Below are positions 1 through 8,489 of a stretch of DNA of 64,000 nt, piece by piece. Under the pieces are notes generated by a model. That model was not told where the DNA came from, searched no databases, and saw only the letters and a list, made by a program, of their open reading frames with translations. The DNA is from a virus. Position numbers and translations under genes: made by a program. The stretch is from the IMG/VR virus record IMGVR_UViG_3300015241_000001, positions 1 through 64,000 of that record; one strand, given 5' to 3'. Every line of letters begins with the position of its first letter. Position 1 is the stretch's first letter.

Positions 1-5
1 CCAGC

Positions 6-308
6 CTACCCGAGATGCACTCCCTTACCCAGCATCAGAATAATGCCCCAGATCGTGGTTATGATCAGGCACAGCAACAGCCACACGATCTTCTTACCCC
101 ATCCGTTGATTCCTGCTATATCATCCTTCATTTCCTTGATCTCCCTGTCATGATTCAACAGGCGGTCAACGACGGAACGATTTTGAGAGTCGAAGCCTCG
201 GATAAGATTCTTGTCGTGAATCTCTACCATGTCCTCTAGGTCTTTCACACGCCCTCCAAGGTCTCCCAGGAGCCGCATGGTCTCAGCAAATGATGTCGGC
301 GGTGACAT
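6..308 (-). CDS. Small coiled-coil protein with C-terminal membrane anchor (XhlA/holin-accessory-like)
   Basis: About 100 residues. The first two thirds are charged and helical, probably a coiled coil (VKDLEDMVEIHD, REIKEMKDD); the end is one hydrophobic segment (IVWLLLCLIITTIWGIILML) followed by a short polar tail. This layout resembles XhlA-type proteins that sit near phage lysis genes, but no endolysin is visible beside it, so the role is inferred. I chose the ATG at 308 because GGGAGA lies 9 bases upstream; a longer start at 347 adds 13 residues but has a poor ribosome site. It is the last gene of the minus-strand block in this window. Confidence 0.6.
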   Translation of the reverse strand: MSPPTSFAETMRLLGDLGGRVKDLEDMVEIHDKNLIRGFDSQNRSVVDRLLNHDREIKEMKDDIAGINGWGKKIVWLLLCLIITTIWGIILMLGKGVHLG

Positions 309-498
309 AGACTGTTCTCCCAAACCTATAGGTGTATCCTCCGGCATTGCAGCCTGCCATATTACTTAGCCAAGGAGGGTTGATCCAGGTGAAGCCGAAG
401 TACAAAGCAAAGCAAGCGCAACAGGCAAAGTTTACCAACAGCAGTCGGCTTTAGCCTATAGAGTTTGATGGGAAAATGTAACTTTGGTCACCTAAATG

Positions 499-1881
499 TT
501 AGGTGCCACATAGCTCCACGTAAATTATGGCTGTGGTCGTAAGCGGGACAAGCGAGGAAGCTCCGAGGAGGAGAATGCCAGTGCCGGACACGACTTTGCC
601 GGATATCGTGCTGCCGGATAGCGGGTTCACGATAGCGACGTACTGGTCTGTAGCGTTGGTTGTGGCGGGCGAGATCGGCATTACGTGGATCGAGCGGACT
701 GTGGTGATCCCAGCCGCGCCGAAACTCATCGTCCAAGTACCGGTAGAGGTCGTCGTAAAAGCTCCCGACTGGAAGCATTTCATGTTGGCTATCGCGCCGG
801 CTGAGTTGTAGTAAAGGACTCCAGCCGGGCCAGTTACGCCTGCCGGACCAATAGCGCCAACCGGGCCGACTGCACCTACAGCGCCTTGAATGCCTTGAGG
901 GCCAACTGCGCCAGCCGGGCCGGTTAGGCCTTGAGTTCCTGTAGCTCCTACGGGACCGATGCTACCGGTGGCTCCTGTGGGTCCGGCTGGGCCAACACCA
1001 CCGGTAGCCCCGTTTGCACCCGTAGCTCCCACAGCCCCGGTATTGCCATTTGGTCCGGTGTTCCCGGTAGGACCTTGGGGGCCAGCCGCGCCTGTGGGTC
1101 CTGCGCTGCCAGTGAGGCCAGTTGGTCCTGTAGCGCCTGTAGGTCCACTGGGTCCAGTACTACCAACACTGCCCTGTGGACCTGTAGGCCCTGTACTCCC
1201 CGTGAGGCCGATGGGCCCGACAGCACCTGTAGCTCCAGTTGAACCGTTAGGACCTGTGGCACCTTGCACCCCCTGAGGGCCGACGGAGCCTGTTGCTCCG
1301 GTTGGCCCAGCCGGACCAGTAGGCCCAGCTGACGTAAGTTGATTCGCTTGAATGAATGATATCCAGGCGGCCGAGTCAGCGCAACCGGGCGTGATCAGAT
1401 GGCCGACATAGCCGGGGGTGAGAATGTTGGTCAATCCATTCGTAGGCGAGTTGACACTAATGATCCGGCCAGAGGTAGGAGTTGTGCAAGGGATGTCTAA
1501 GAGTGAAGTAAAGCCGGATGAGTGAAGGGTACCGGGCGTAGTTGTGCTGGCTATAGCAATCTCGTTTAGTACTGGTGTGTTGTCGAACAACGTCGGAGCC
1601 GAGCCGTAGATCGCCATGTAAACGAAGTCACCGGGGTTGCCTCCCTGGAGGATTATGCCACTAATCGATCCAGTCCCAGGATACGGAATAACACAGAAGA
1701 TCGGAGCACAGGGAACGTTCTGAACGACTTCGCCGGCGATTAGAGCGGTACTGCCGCTAGCAATGCGAACCGCAGTCAGGGATTGCTGGGTTGAGGCTGG
1801 AACTGTAAAACCGAGAGCAAGGCAAAGAAGTGAAGCAAGATAGAGCTTAGAATAGACCGTCACAGTGATACCCCACGACAA
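499..1881 (-). CDS. Exported collagen-like fibre protein
   Basis: 460 residues in three parts. Residues about 8-31 look like a Sec signal peptide ([20 protein letters not shown]). Residues 32-185 form a globular domain with paired cysteines. Residues about 186-355 are almost uninterrupted Gly-X-Y repeats rich in GPTGPAG and GATG units. A beta-rich tail of about 100 residues probably trimerises the triple helix. Collagen-like repeats are well known in phage fibres; a signal peptide on one is not. The ATG at 1881 overlaps the upstream gene by 35 bases. A GTG at 1863, which starts the protein just before the signal peptide, is an equally good start. It belongs to a run of five fibre-like genes. 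Confidence 0.8.
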   Translation of the reverse strand: MSWGITVTVYSKLYLASLLCLALGFTVPASTQQSLTAVRIASGSTALIAGEVVQNVPCAPIFCVIPYPGTGSISGIILQGGNPGDFVYMAIYGSAPTLFDNTPVLNEIAIASTTTPGTLHSSGFTSLLDIPCTTPTSGRIISVNSPTNGLTNILTPGYVGHLITPGCADSAAWISFIQANQLTSAGPTGPAGPTGATGSVGPQGVQGATGPNGSTGATGAVGPIGLTGSTGPTGPQGSVGSTGPSGPTGATGPTGLTGSAGPTGAAGPQGPTGNTGPNGNTGAVGATGANGATGGVGPAGPTGATGSIGPVGATGTQGLTGPAGAVGPQGIQGAVGAVGPVGAIGPAGVTGPAGVLYYNSAGAIANMKCFQSGAFTTTSTGTWTMSFGAAGITTVRSIHVMPISPATTNATDQYVAIVNPLSGSTISGKVVSGTGILLLGASSLVPLTTTAIIYVELCGT

Positions 1882-2722
1882 CAGCAGAGCCGGTTATGGC
1901 TGTGCCCACTTCAGCCTGGATTGTTGTTGCTGTGACTATGGGAACGATGAGGCCGACGTTCCCTACAGTGGTTGCTGAGAGGGTTTGCGTGGAGACAAAG
2001 CAGACACGCGTGTGCGCGCCGCCGAGGAAGGTGTAGGTAGGTGAATCGGTCTGGCCGGTGGCTATAGTGAGCTGGCCGGCTACGTCGGAGTTGGAGGGAG
2101 TTCCAGTGCGCAGAATCGGAGCTATGTTCTGGGTGGCGGTTTCGGCTGCGAAGGTGGCATTGACTGGTGTAGTCGCACCGATGATGGTGTTGTTGATAGA
2201 TCCGCCAGTGATCGTGGCAGCGGGCGTGGTTAGCGAGGTTGTCGAGATTGAGGTCATGCCGGTTATGCTGCCGCCGGTGAATGCTGGGACTGCAGTAAAA
2301 GCTGGAACTGCAGTACCGGCTGTGTTGTTCATGAAGACGGAGCGTGCGGCCTGAGGTGTTAGCGTAAACGAGGTGAACGGAGTTGAAGTAGGGTTTGAGG
2401 TGGCAGTAGTGAACAGCGGCGGCAGGTTGCCTGCGGTCACGTTGGTCACTGTGCCTGGGTTGCCGCCTTGGGCTGTGCCGTCCCATGGGACCCATCTAGC
2501 CAGAGTGTTGTTGTAGAAGAAAAGAGCTGTTGGGGTTGGGGTGTAGGTGACCGCACCGACTGTGGCTGTGCCGAGCAGTGGAGTCCAACCGGAGCCTGTA
2601 TTGACATAAGCCGCTGCGCTAGAAGGCGTAACCTGAGCAGCACATCGCCCTACGAACATAAGCATCGATATCGGACAGAGAAGAGAGCAAAAGTGAAGCA
2701 AGTAGTGCGTTGGCTTGAACAT
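1847..2722 (-). CDS. Exported fibre/adhesin, short paralogue of the 1208-residue adhesin
   Basis: 291 residues. An N-terminal hydrophobic stretch ending CAAQ looks like a signal peptide. Next comes a domain ([32 protein letters not shown], then [17 protein letters not shown]) that closely matches the N-terminus of the protein at 3328-6927. The rest is Thr/Ala-rich beta-repeat sequence ending in a compact domain with [14 protein letters not shown], perhaps a receptor-binding or trimerisation tip. I infer a duplicated fibre base with a different tip. A strong inverted repeat (2741-2765) lies just upstream and the ribosome site is weak (AGGGG). Confidence 0.72.
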   Translation of the reverse strand: MFKPTHYLLHFCSLLCPISMLMFVGRCAAQVTPSSAAAYVNTGSGWTPLLGTATVGAVTYTPTPTALFFYNNTLARWVPWDGTAQGGNPGTVTNVTAGNLPPLFTTATSNPTSTPFTSFTLTPQAARSVFMNNTAGTAVPAFTAVPAFTGGSITGMTSISTTSLTTPAATITGGSINNTIIGATTPVNATFAAETATQNIAPILRTGTPSNSDVAGQLTIATGQTDSPTYTFLGGAHTRVCFVSTQTLSATTVGNVGLIVPIVTATTIQAEVGTAITGSAVVVGYHCDGLF

Positions 2723-2740
2723 GGCCGTTTACCCCTGGAA

Positions 2741-2765
2741 GGGTACCTGCGACATACAGGTACCC
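2741..2765 (-). terminator. Perfect 9-bp hairpin between fibre genes
   Basis: GGGTACCTG and CAGGTACCC are perfect inverted repeats around a 7-base loop, in the gap between the genes ending at 2874 and starting at 2722. No T-tract follows on either strand, so it may be a processing, attenuation or RNA-stability hairpin and not a classical terminator. Confidence 0.5.
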
Positions 2766-2873
2766 AACTAGGTTATCCGGTCTAAATATCGCACGTAATT
2801 TGGAACGTGGCACCAGAAACTACTGGAGCTACATCGGTGCGTGTTGAAAAGTTGAGCGCGGCGGTTGCGTTCA

Positions 2874-3317
2874 TTAGGGGTTTAGATCAATTTCCCATAA
2901 GGACTCTATTACGCCTACAAAGACGTATCCCGTTGTAGTAGGACCGCTAGGAACTATCGAGAGGGAAAGTCCATCAACATTGCTATGTAGATAAAATGTG
3001 AAATTGACCGAAGCCAATCCAGCCTCTAAATCAGCATTCTGCGTACCTTGGCTTGCGGGTGTGGCCCTAGAACTTGCCTGTGCTATGTGCACAGGTCCTC
3101 CATCAATACCATCTCCCCGCGTTCCATTATTATCAGTAAATACAGCTAAAAGATCAAAGGTTACGTCAGGTAGCGCTATATCTTGAACCGCAATGGAAAG
3201 ATACCCACTAAGTCGATATAACCCTGCATTGGGAGTTGAGAAGACTATGCTTCCATCTGCAGGGTTCTGAGGTAAACGAATATTAGCGATAATGACCGGT
3301 ATTGGTGCTTGAGGCAT
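2874..3317 (-). CDS. Small beta-sandwich virion protein, paralogue family
   Basis: 147 residues, no signal peptide, rich in alternating hydrophobic residues with a jelly-roll look (GLYRLSGYLSIAVQD ... VNFTFYLHSNVDGLSLSIVPSG). The pattern 'TPNAGLYR' recurs in the second half of the 27000-27665 protein, and the ending 'YVFVGVIESL' corresponds to 'IHYAVELVL', 'IYYAIDLYS' and 'IRYCIELLS' in the small genes near 27-28 kb. I infer a family of small virion proteins (decoration or fibre tip) duplicated within the genome. Start supported by AAGGAGA upstream. No catalytic motif is visible. Confidence 0.6.
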   Translation of the reverse strand: MPQAPIPVIIANIRLPQNPADGSIVFSTPNAGLYRLSGYLSIAVQDIALPDVTFDLLAVFTDNNGTRGDGIDGGPVHIAQASSRATPASQGTQNADLEAGLASVNFTFYLHSNVDGLSLSIVPSGPTTTGYVFVGVIESLWEIDLNP

Positions 3318-3327
3318 TTTAATCTCC

Positions 3328-6300
3328 TTAGTTAGGCGTGCACATTACGTTGTAAATTGCCCCTGCGGTCGCTGCCGACGCAAACGTAAGCGTTGGTAAA
3401 TTCGTTGTTGGTACCGTGACGAAAGGTGCATTGGTCGTATTGAGCGTGACCGCAATAGCGTTCGCTGGGAATGCAACGCAAACTCCTGTCGTTGTCGTTC
3501 CTGTAGCCGAGCAGTTCGCTGTCGTTGCTGTTGATGTTGAAGCAACGCAGCGAGTTACTGGGAATACTCCGACTCCACCTTTTTGCAGCACCGAGGTAAA
3601 GTTCAAAGTGCTGAATGTCTGAGTACCCTGGAATGACTGATTAGCATTCAAAGATGCCAATGTGCCAGGGTTCAAGAGTTGCCAGGTGCCACTACCGGCA
3701 CTGTTATAAACCACTACAGCTATAGAGTTGATTACTAAGTCGCCTGCAACGACAGCCACATTGCCAAGTTTAGTGATAACCTTTGCTCCAAGGCTATTTA
3801 CGTTGAGTGTTGGCGTGCCCGTAGTGTTTGTGGCTACTGGAATGAAGGTAAGAATCTCTCCAGCACTCAAAGCCGTGACAGAGGTGTTTGCGACGACTGC
3901 GGCGTTTACCAAGCCGGTGTCGTTGACTGGGGTGTCTTGTAGTGATGGCATGATCTGGATGCCAGTGAAGGTATTGGCTGCGAGCCCTGCACCGCCCCCA
4001 CCTGAACCTGTAGCTGTTATCAAACCGCCAGCGCAGGTTGTGGTCGTTCCGTCGCATTGCAGGATGCCTGCGGTGGTGTTACCGCCCACTGGCAGATTAG
4101 CTATAGGCAATACTCCCGTGACATCAGCTGAAGCTAAGTTGACTGCTCGCGCCGCACCGTCTTGTGCACCTGCTGTAACATGCTCAAAACCCGTGCCCGT
4201 TGGAACCGTTCCGCCAGTAGCATTGACGCCGACAATACTTGTTCCGTCATAGCCAACCAACTGACCAGTTGTCGGAGGTGTAGCACTAACTGGTATATTC
4301 CAGATCGAGGTTGCGTTGCCTGAACTTCCACTTCCACCGCCAGAGAATCCGAACTGTTCCCAATGAGCGCCGGCTGCGATAGCTGCTTGGCCGGTAGCTA
4401 AGCCTGGTGTAGCTCCCAGTACAGACTTCAGCAAGCACTTAGTAGCATTGGCACACACTAAAGTTGGATTGCCGTCGATGTTCTCGCCTGAAGCTGCAGT
4501 CAACGTTACAGTGTTCGTGCCTGAAGTCTGCACGTTCGAGAAGTACCGATCAGTCCCGATTAGTCCGACCGCGCTCGGCAGCGTTATGTTCTGCGTCGTG
4601 CTCGTTGGGTTTGTGTTGACGGCCGTGTCACCCACCGGGTTCGTATAGGTCGCTGACGTGACCAAGATCGGGTTAGTGCCATTCGTCTTAGCATCAGCCC
4701 AGTTCAGATAGTTAGCGACATAGGTAGCGATGATCTGCTGTGCTGGAGTTGCTGGATGAACACCATCGGCTTGAAAGCAAGCTGCTCCCGCACAAACCAA
4801 GGTTGGATTGGCAAACGCGCCGTCAGCGCCTAAGCCTGGAAAGCTAGCGATGTCGATCAGGCCATCGGCTCCGGCATAATCTTGCCGGACTAATGCATTG
4901 AACTGATTCTTCAGAGTGTCTAGAGCTACACCACCGTTGCCGTTGCCAGTGCGACTAATCATAGTCATAACAAAAACGCGAGGCTGGTGTGGACCAGACT
5001 TGTAACATTGCACGAGTCTGCGCAGCCGCTGATACGTCACAACCGGCGTTGCCGTAGTTCCTATCCCAAGATCATTTGTTCCACCCCAAATGACTATAGT
5101 AGAACCGCTATTGGGATTCATCGAACCATAGCCCCGCGACTGACATTCTTGAATCATATTTTGTATCTGCCAGCTTGCGGTTCCGATGTTGTTCGCGGAG
5201 CCAGGCAGCCCTGCTGTCACAGGAATATACGGCGTGTTCGTTGGCGCGTTTACAGTCGAAACCATTCTTGGCCAAGGAGTCGCGGTGTTGATGGCAACAG
5301 TGATCGAGTCGCCCACATATAGAACTTGGTTACCCGCATCAACGTAGTTAGTCGGAGTTTTTATGATGCCGCGGAACTGCGCATAGGATTGCGCGGAACC
5401 TGCGAGAGTCTGGATTTCAGCCGCAGTCAAAGCACGGTTGAAGACAAAGCTGAAGTAAACCGGATAGGGAAATGCGAAGGCCGCGTTAGGAAGCGTTGCG
5501 TAATGAGGCATGCCTAATGATAGGCTGCCTGTGGCCGGGGTCTGGGCTACAGTGCCAGTGCCTTGCGCAAAATAGCTCGACACTTCACTACCGTCTATAA
5601 ACAGTTGGTCATTGGTCGTGCCGCGCCGCCAGCTGATCAGATGGCAACCGTCAGTAGACTGCGCTCCAATTGTGGGAGCTGCCGTCCCGTTATAGACAGC
5701 TGGCGTTGTATCATATTTGCCTACGCCTACTACGTTAGCCAACACAGTGCTGTTTACTGAGTTCATCATCAAACCGAAAGCCTGGAGATTGGTGAACGTA
5801 GGAGTTGTAGAGCTTATCAAGCCCCCGACTAGCAATGGAAGCGTAGCGCTAGTGGCAGCCAATGCGTTCAAGCATACGTAATTGGATATGGTAACTGCAG
5901 TTGTGTTGAAAGAGTTTGGGTAATCCATACCACCCGCACCCGCAGACGTCATACCACCGAGTACCGTGCCTGTGAGTGTCGGTGTGCCGAAGTAGGTTCC
6001 GTTGTTGCCAAGGCCTGAGTAGTCGATGCCTGTAGTCGCGCCGGAAGCTTCTGTGAGATGATACTCACCGATCAAGCCGTTGGTGTTAGCGATCGGGCTG
6101 ATACGACTGGACGAAGCAAACTGCCCAGTAGGGACGGTTCCATTGAACGTTGGAGCTGTTACGTTCCCAACAAAAGTCGCAGCACCTGTACCGTCATCAA
6201 ATGTATTCCGTAAGCCTACGAGCTTACCGTTCAGATATCCCTGCAGGTCGCATGTTGCTGCCATACCCCATATAGATAAGCACCAATTATTCGTAGCTGT

Positions 6301-6927
6301 GCTTGCTGTTTGGTTCCAGTTGATCACCATGGAATTGCCGTTAGAGTTAGTCTGACCGTTTACCCAGGCGAGAGATCCTCCAGCAGGCAGACCCGCGGCT
6401 AGGTGAGAGAAACCGTAAGATAAACCAGTAGCAGTCGTGCCATCAGTAATCGACAACGGTCCAGGAAGACTCGAAGTCGAAGTACCGAGGATGCCTATTG
6501 AAGTTACTACAGGTGAAGATGTGTAACTAGGAGTTCCGACAGTTCCAGTTGGGTTTCCTAGCACGGAGTTAGCTGGAGCGTTGGTTAGGGTAAACGTGAG
6601 CGCGGGAGTCGTAGTAGCCGTCGCGACAGATGTGGTGAATAAAGGCGTGAGATTGCTTGCAGAAAAGCTTAGGACCGTGCCTGATCCGCCTCCGCCCGAT
6701 GTCCCCGGCCATGGTACCCATTTGCCCAAGCTCGAATTGAACACATACAACGCGGCCGGTGGCGGATTGAACGCCAGCGCTCCCTGAGTCGCAGTGCCCA
6801 GCAACGGCGTCCAGCCTGAGCCGGAGTTTACATAACTCCCAACCGGCGCGGGAGTCTGCGCTGAAGCTGTAGCAGAAATCATCAGTATGGCAAGGGCAAG
6901 GGCCAGGAAGCGCATAGTAAGTTTCAT
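3328..6927 (-). CDS. Giant exported adhesin/tail spike with LamG-like lectin and SGNH hydrolase domains
   Basis: 1199 residues from the ATG at 6927, chosen because AGGAGA lies just upstream and the signal peptide (MRFLALALAILMISATASA-Q) then starts the protein. Residues 25-105 match the 1847-2722 paralogue. Residues about 285-510 look like a concanavalin/LamG lectin fold (NGLIGEYHLTEASG ... LFIDG). Residues about 535-750 are an SGNH/GDSL esterase: GDSIT near 539, GGTND near 615 and DGVHP near 721 supply the catalytic Ser, oxyanion residues and Asp-His. The remainder is repetitive fibre ending in a beta tip. It probably deacylates or deacetylates surface polysaccharide during attachment. The signal peptide is unexpected for a virion protein. 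Confidence 0.82.
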   Translation of the reverse strand: MKLTMRFLALALAILMISATASAQTPAPVGSYVNSGSGWTPLLGTATQGALAFNPPPAALYVFNSSLGKWVPWPGTSGGGGSGTVLSFSASNLTPLFTTSVATATTTPALTFTLTNAPANSVLGNPTGTVGTPSYTSSPVVTSIGILGTSTSSLPGPLSITDGTTATGLSYGFSHLAAGLPAGGSLAWVNGQTNSNGNSMVINWNQTASTATNNWCLSIWGMAATCDLQGYLNGKLVGLRNTFDDGTGAATFVGNVTAPTFNGTVPTGQFASSSRISPIANTNGLIGEYHLTEASGATTGIDYSGLGNNGTYFGTPTLTGTVLGGMTSAGAGGMDYPNSFNTTAVTISNYVCLNALAATSATLPLLVGGLISSTTPTFTNLQAFGLMMNSVNSTVLANVVGVGKYDTTPAVYNGTAAPTIGAQSTDGCHLISWRRGTTNDQLFIDGSEVSSYFAQGTGTVAQTPATGSLSLGMPHYATLPNAAFAFPYPVYFSFVFNRALTAAEIQTLAGSAQSYAQFRGIIKTPTNYVDAGNQVLYVGDSITVAINTATPWPRMVSTVNAPTNTPYIPVTAGLPGSANNIGTASWQIQNMIQECQSRGYGSMNPNSGSTIVIWGGTNDLGIGTTATPVVTYQRLRRLVQCYKSGPHQPRVFVMTMISRTGNGNGGVALDTLKNQFNALVRQDYAGADGLIDIASFPGLGADGAFANPTLVCAGAACFQADGVHPATPAQQIIATYVANYLNWADAKTNGTNPILVTSATYTNPVGDTAVNTNPTSTTQNITLPSAVGLIGTDRYFSNVQTSGTNTVTLTAASGENIDGNPTLVCANATKCLLKSVLGATPGLATGQAAIAAGAHWEQFGFSGGGSGSSGNATSIWNIPVSATPPTTGQLVGYDGTSIVGVNATGGTVPTGTGFEHVTAGAQDGAARAVNLASADVTGVLPIANLPVGGNTTAGILQCDGTTTTCAGGLITATGSGGGGAGLAANTFTGIQIMPSLQDTPVNDTGLVNAAVVANTSVTALSAGEILTFIPVATNTTGTPTLNVNSLGAKVITKLGNVAVVAGDLVINSIAVVVYNSAGSGTWQLLNPGTLASLNANQSFQGTQTFSTLNFTSVLQKGGVGVFPVTRCVASTSTATTANCSATGTTTTGVCVAFPANAIAVTLNTTNAPFVTVPTTNLPTLTFASAATAGAIYNVMCTPN

Positions 6928-6966
6928 CGTCAGGTCTCCTAAATTTGATTGCAGCAGTGCTGCCAA

Positions 6967-8472
6967 CTACCAGGTGCATAGATATTTCACAGTCAGAATC
7001 GCGCCAGGGGTATTCGCCGAAGCGTTGACTAAGTTGAAAGTCAGCGTCGTGGTCGAGCTGCCTGATACGACTACGTCAATCCCAGCATAGTTGTTGGCGT
7101 CAGTCCGGCCTGTAGCCATACACAACATGCTGGCAGGCGGAACGTAAATAGGATTTCCAGAACCATTGAACGTTATGGAACCTAAGGCTCCAACGCCTCC
7201 GGCCGAGCTGAACTGAGAGTTCCATGTGCCGGCGTTGGTTCTGCAGGTGCTGCTAAAAGCAGTTGGATTGCAGTTGAGGCCTGATTGCAGAAGAGTGGTG
7301 TTGGTTACTGTGGCTCCAGCTTGCAGAGCAGTGCCGCCGCCGAATAGGCCAGGTGCAGCCACGTTTCCTGTAGGAGCAAACGTAACGGCGTTCGGCACAG
7401 GACTGGAGCCGGCAGAAGCGATGGTCAAAGTTCCCGCATTGCCATAGGTGATAGACAAGCTGTCAGGTGTGCCTGTGGTGTACGTGAGGCCTACGTTGAC
7501 TCCTGTTCCGCAGATGCCGTTGAACGTCAAGCAGCCGATTGAGGTGCTGCTCGGGAACGAAGTTATCTTGATGTTGTGTCCTGGACCAGCAGCGAGCGTG
7601 TCTGTCGTAGTCGTGCCTATGACGTTGATGCTATTGTTGAAGAATTGGAACGGCACAAAGGTGTTGGCCACGTCGGTGTAGGCGATTGAGGTTGGCAGGT
7701 TTATACGAGGCACGCGTGTCGTGTTGTCGAGCGGAGCGTAGCCATTGGGCTGGCCTTTCTGGCTGAGTGGCTGAGCAGCATTAGCGATCGAGAGAGCTAG
7801 GTTGGCCTGGGTCTGTGCTGTAGAGGCTGCCAACAGCGCCGAGTTCACGCCCGTGTCAACGTAGTTCTTGTCTGAGGCTTGTAGGGGTGAGATAGGATCG
7901 CCGGGCAGGACGAGCGCGCCAGTCATTGTGTCGCCCGAACGGTTCACCTTGCCGTTCCAGTTGGTCTGATCTGCTGACGTAGGTAGGTAGAAACCAGGAG
8001 CCGTGGCTACTGAGATAGCGGGAGTCGTTGTTGGGTTCGTTACAGACACCAGGAAGCCATTGGCTTGAATGCCGGAGACGCTGGTAACTGTGCCGCCGGC
8101 TCCGCCTGAACCTGCGCCGGCTGAGACAGAGTAGGAATAAGTCAAGCCAGTCTGCGGCGTTATTTGTACAAGGTACAAGCCCGAGGCCAGGAAGAATGAG
8201 TAGTTACCGTATTGGTCTGTAGCTTGCGGGTTGAGTATAGGCACGTTGAAGTTCGCATCGGCGTAGAGCTGCACGCCTGAGATCAAGCAAGGGTTGCCTA
8301 TGGAGAACACGTTGCAGACACGAATAACTGCGTTTGCTGCCGGCTGACCGCCAGGTGAGACGATCTGTCCTGAGATCGCTGCGGCATTTGGTGCCTGCGC
8401 GTGCAGAGCTGCGGTCAACGCCAGGCTCGTGATCGTGGCTAGAATTCTACGTACTAGAGTCAGGGCAGTCAT
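6967..8472 (-). CDS. Exported tail fibre with carboxypeptidase-regulatory-like domain
   Basis: 501 residues. Signal peptide at 1-26 (ATITSLALTAALHA-Q). Residues about 30-115 are an Ig-like carboxypeptidase-regulatory fold (ISGQIVSPGGQPAANAVIRVC ... QYGNYSFF ... GLYLVQITP). Then comes a GTVTSVSGIQANGF linker and a phage tail-fibre repeat (NRSGDTMTG ... ASDKNYVD), followed by a repetitive shaft and a C-terminal beta domain. The first 200 residues are clearly homologous to the middle of the next gene (8490-11135), so these are duplicated fibres with different tips. It lies 39 bases upstream of the giant adhesin, presumably co-transcribed. Confidence 0.78.
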   Translation of the reverse strand: MTALTLVRRILATITSLALTAALHAQAPNAAAISGQIVSPGGQPAANAVIRVCNVFSIGNPCLISGVQLYADANFNVPILNPQATDQYGNYSFFLASGLYLVQITPQTGLTYSYSVSAGAGSGGAGGTVTSVSGIQANGFLVSVTNPTTTPAISVATAPGFYLPTSADQTNWNGKVNRSGDTMTGALVLPGDPISPLQASDKNYVDTGVNSALLAASTAQTQANLALSIANAAQPLSQKGQPNGYAPLDNTTRVPRINLPTSIAYTDVANTFVPFQFFNNSINVIGTTTTDTLAAGPGHNIKITSFPSSTSIGCLTFNGICGTGVNVGLTYTTGTPDSLSITYGNAGTLTIASAGSSPVPNAVTFAPTGNVAAPGLFGGGTALQAGATVTNTTLLQSGLNCNPTAFSSTCRTNAGTWNSQFSSAGGVGALGSITFNGSGNPIYVPPASMLCMATGRTDANNYAGIDVVVSGSSTTTLTFNLVNASANTPGAILTVKYLCTW

Positions 8473-8489
8473 AGCAGATCTCTCGCTTT

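Noticed and set aside
389-454. Plus-strand GTG with AAGGAGG encoding a 21-residue basic peptide
   Set aside because: Good ribosome site but antisense to the operon, no promoter, very short; probably chance.
959-1276. Long plus-strand frames over the collagen gene
   Set aside because: Shadow frames caused by repetitive GC-rich codons on the other strand.
830-1330. Short direct repeats resembling a CRISPR or minisatellite array
   Set aside because: They are 9-base codon repeats of the Gly-X-Y region in the collagen-like fibre; no spacers.
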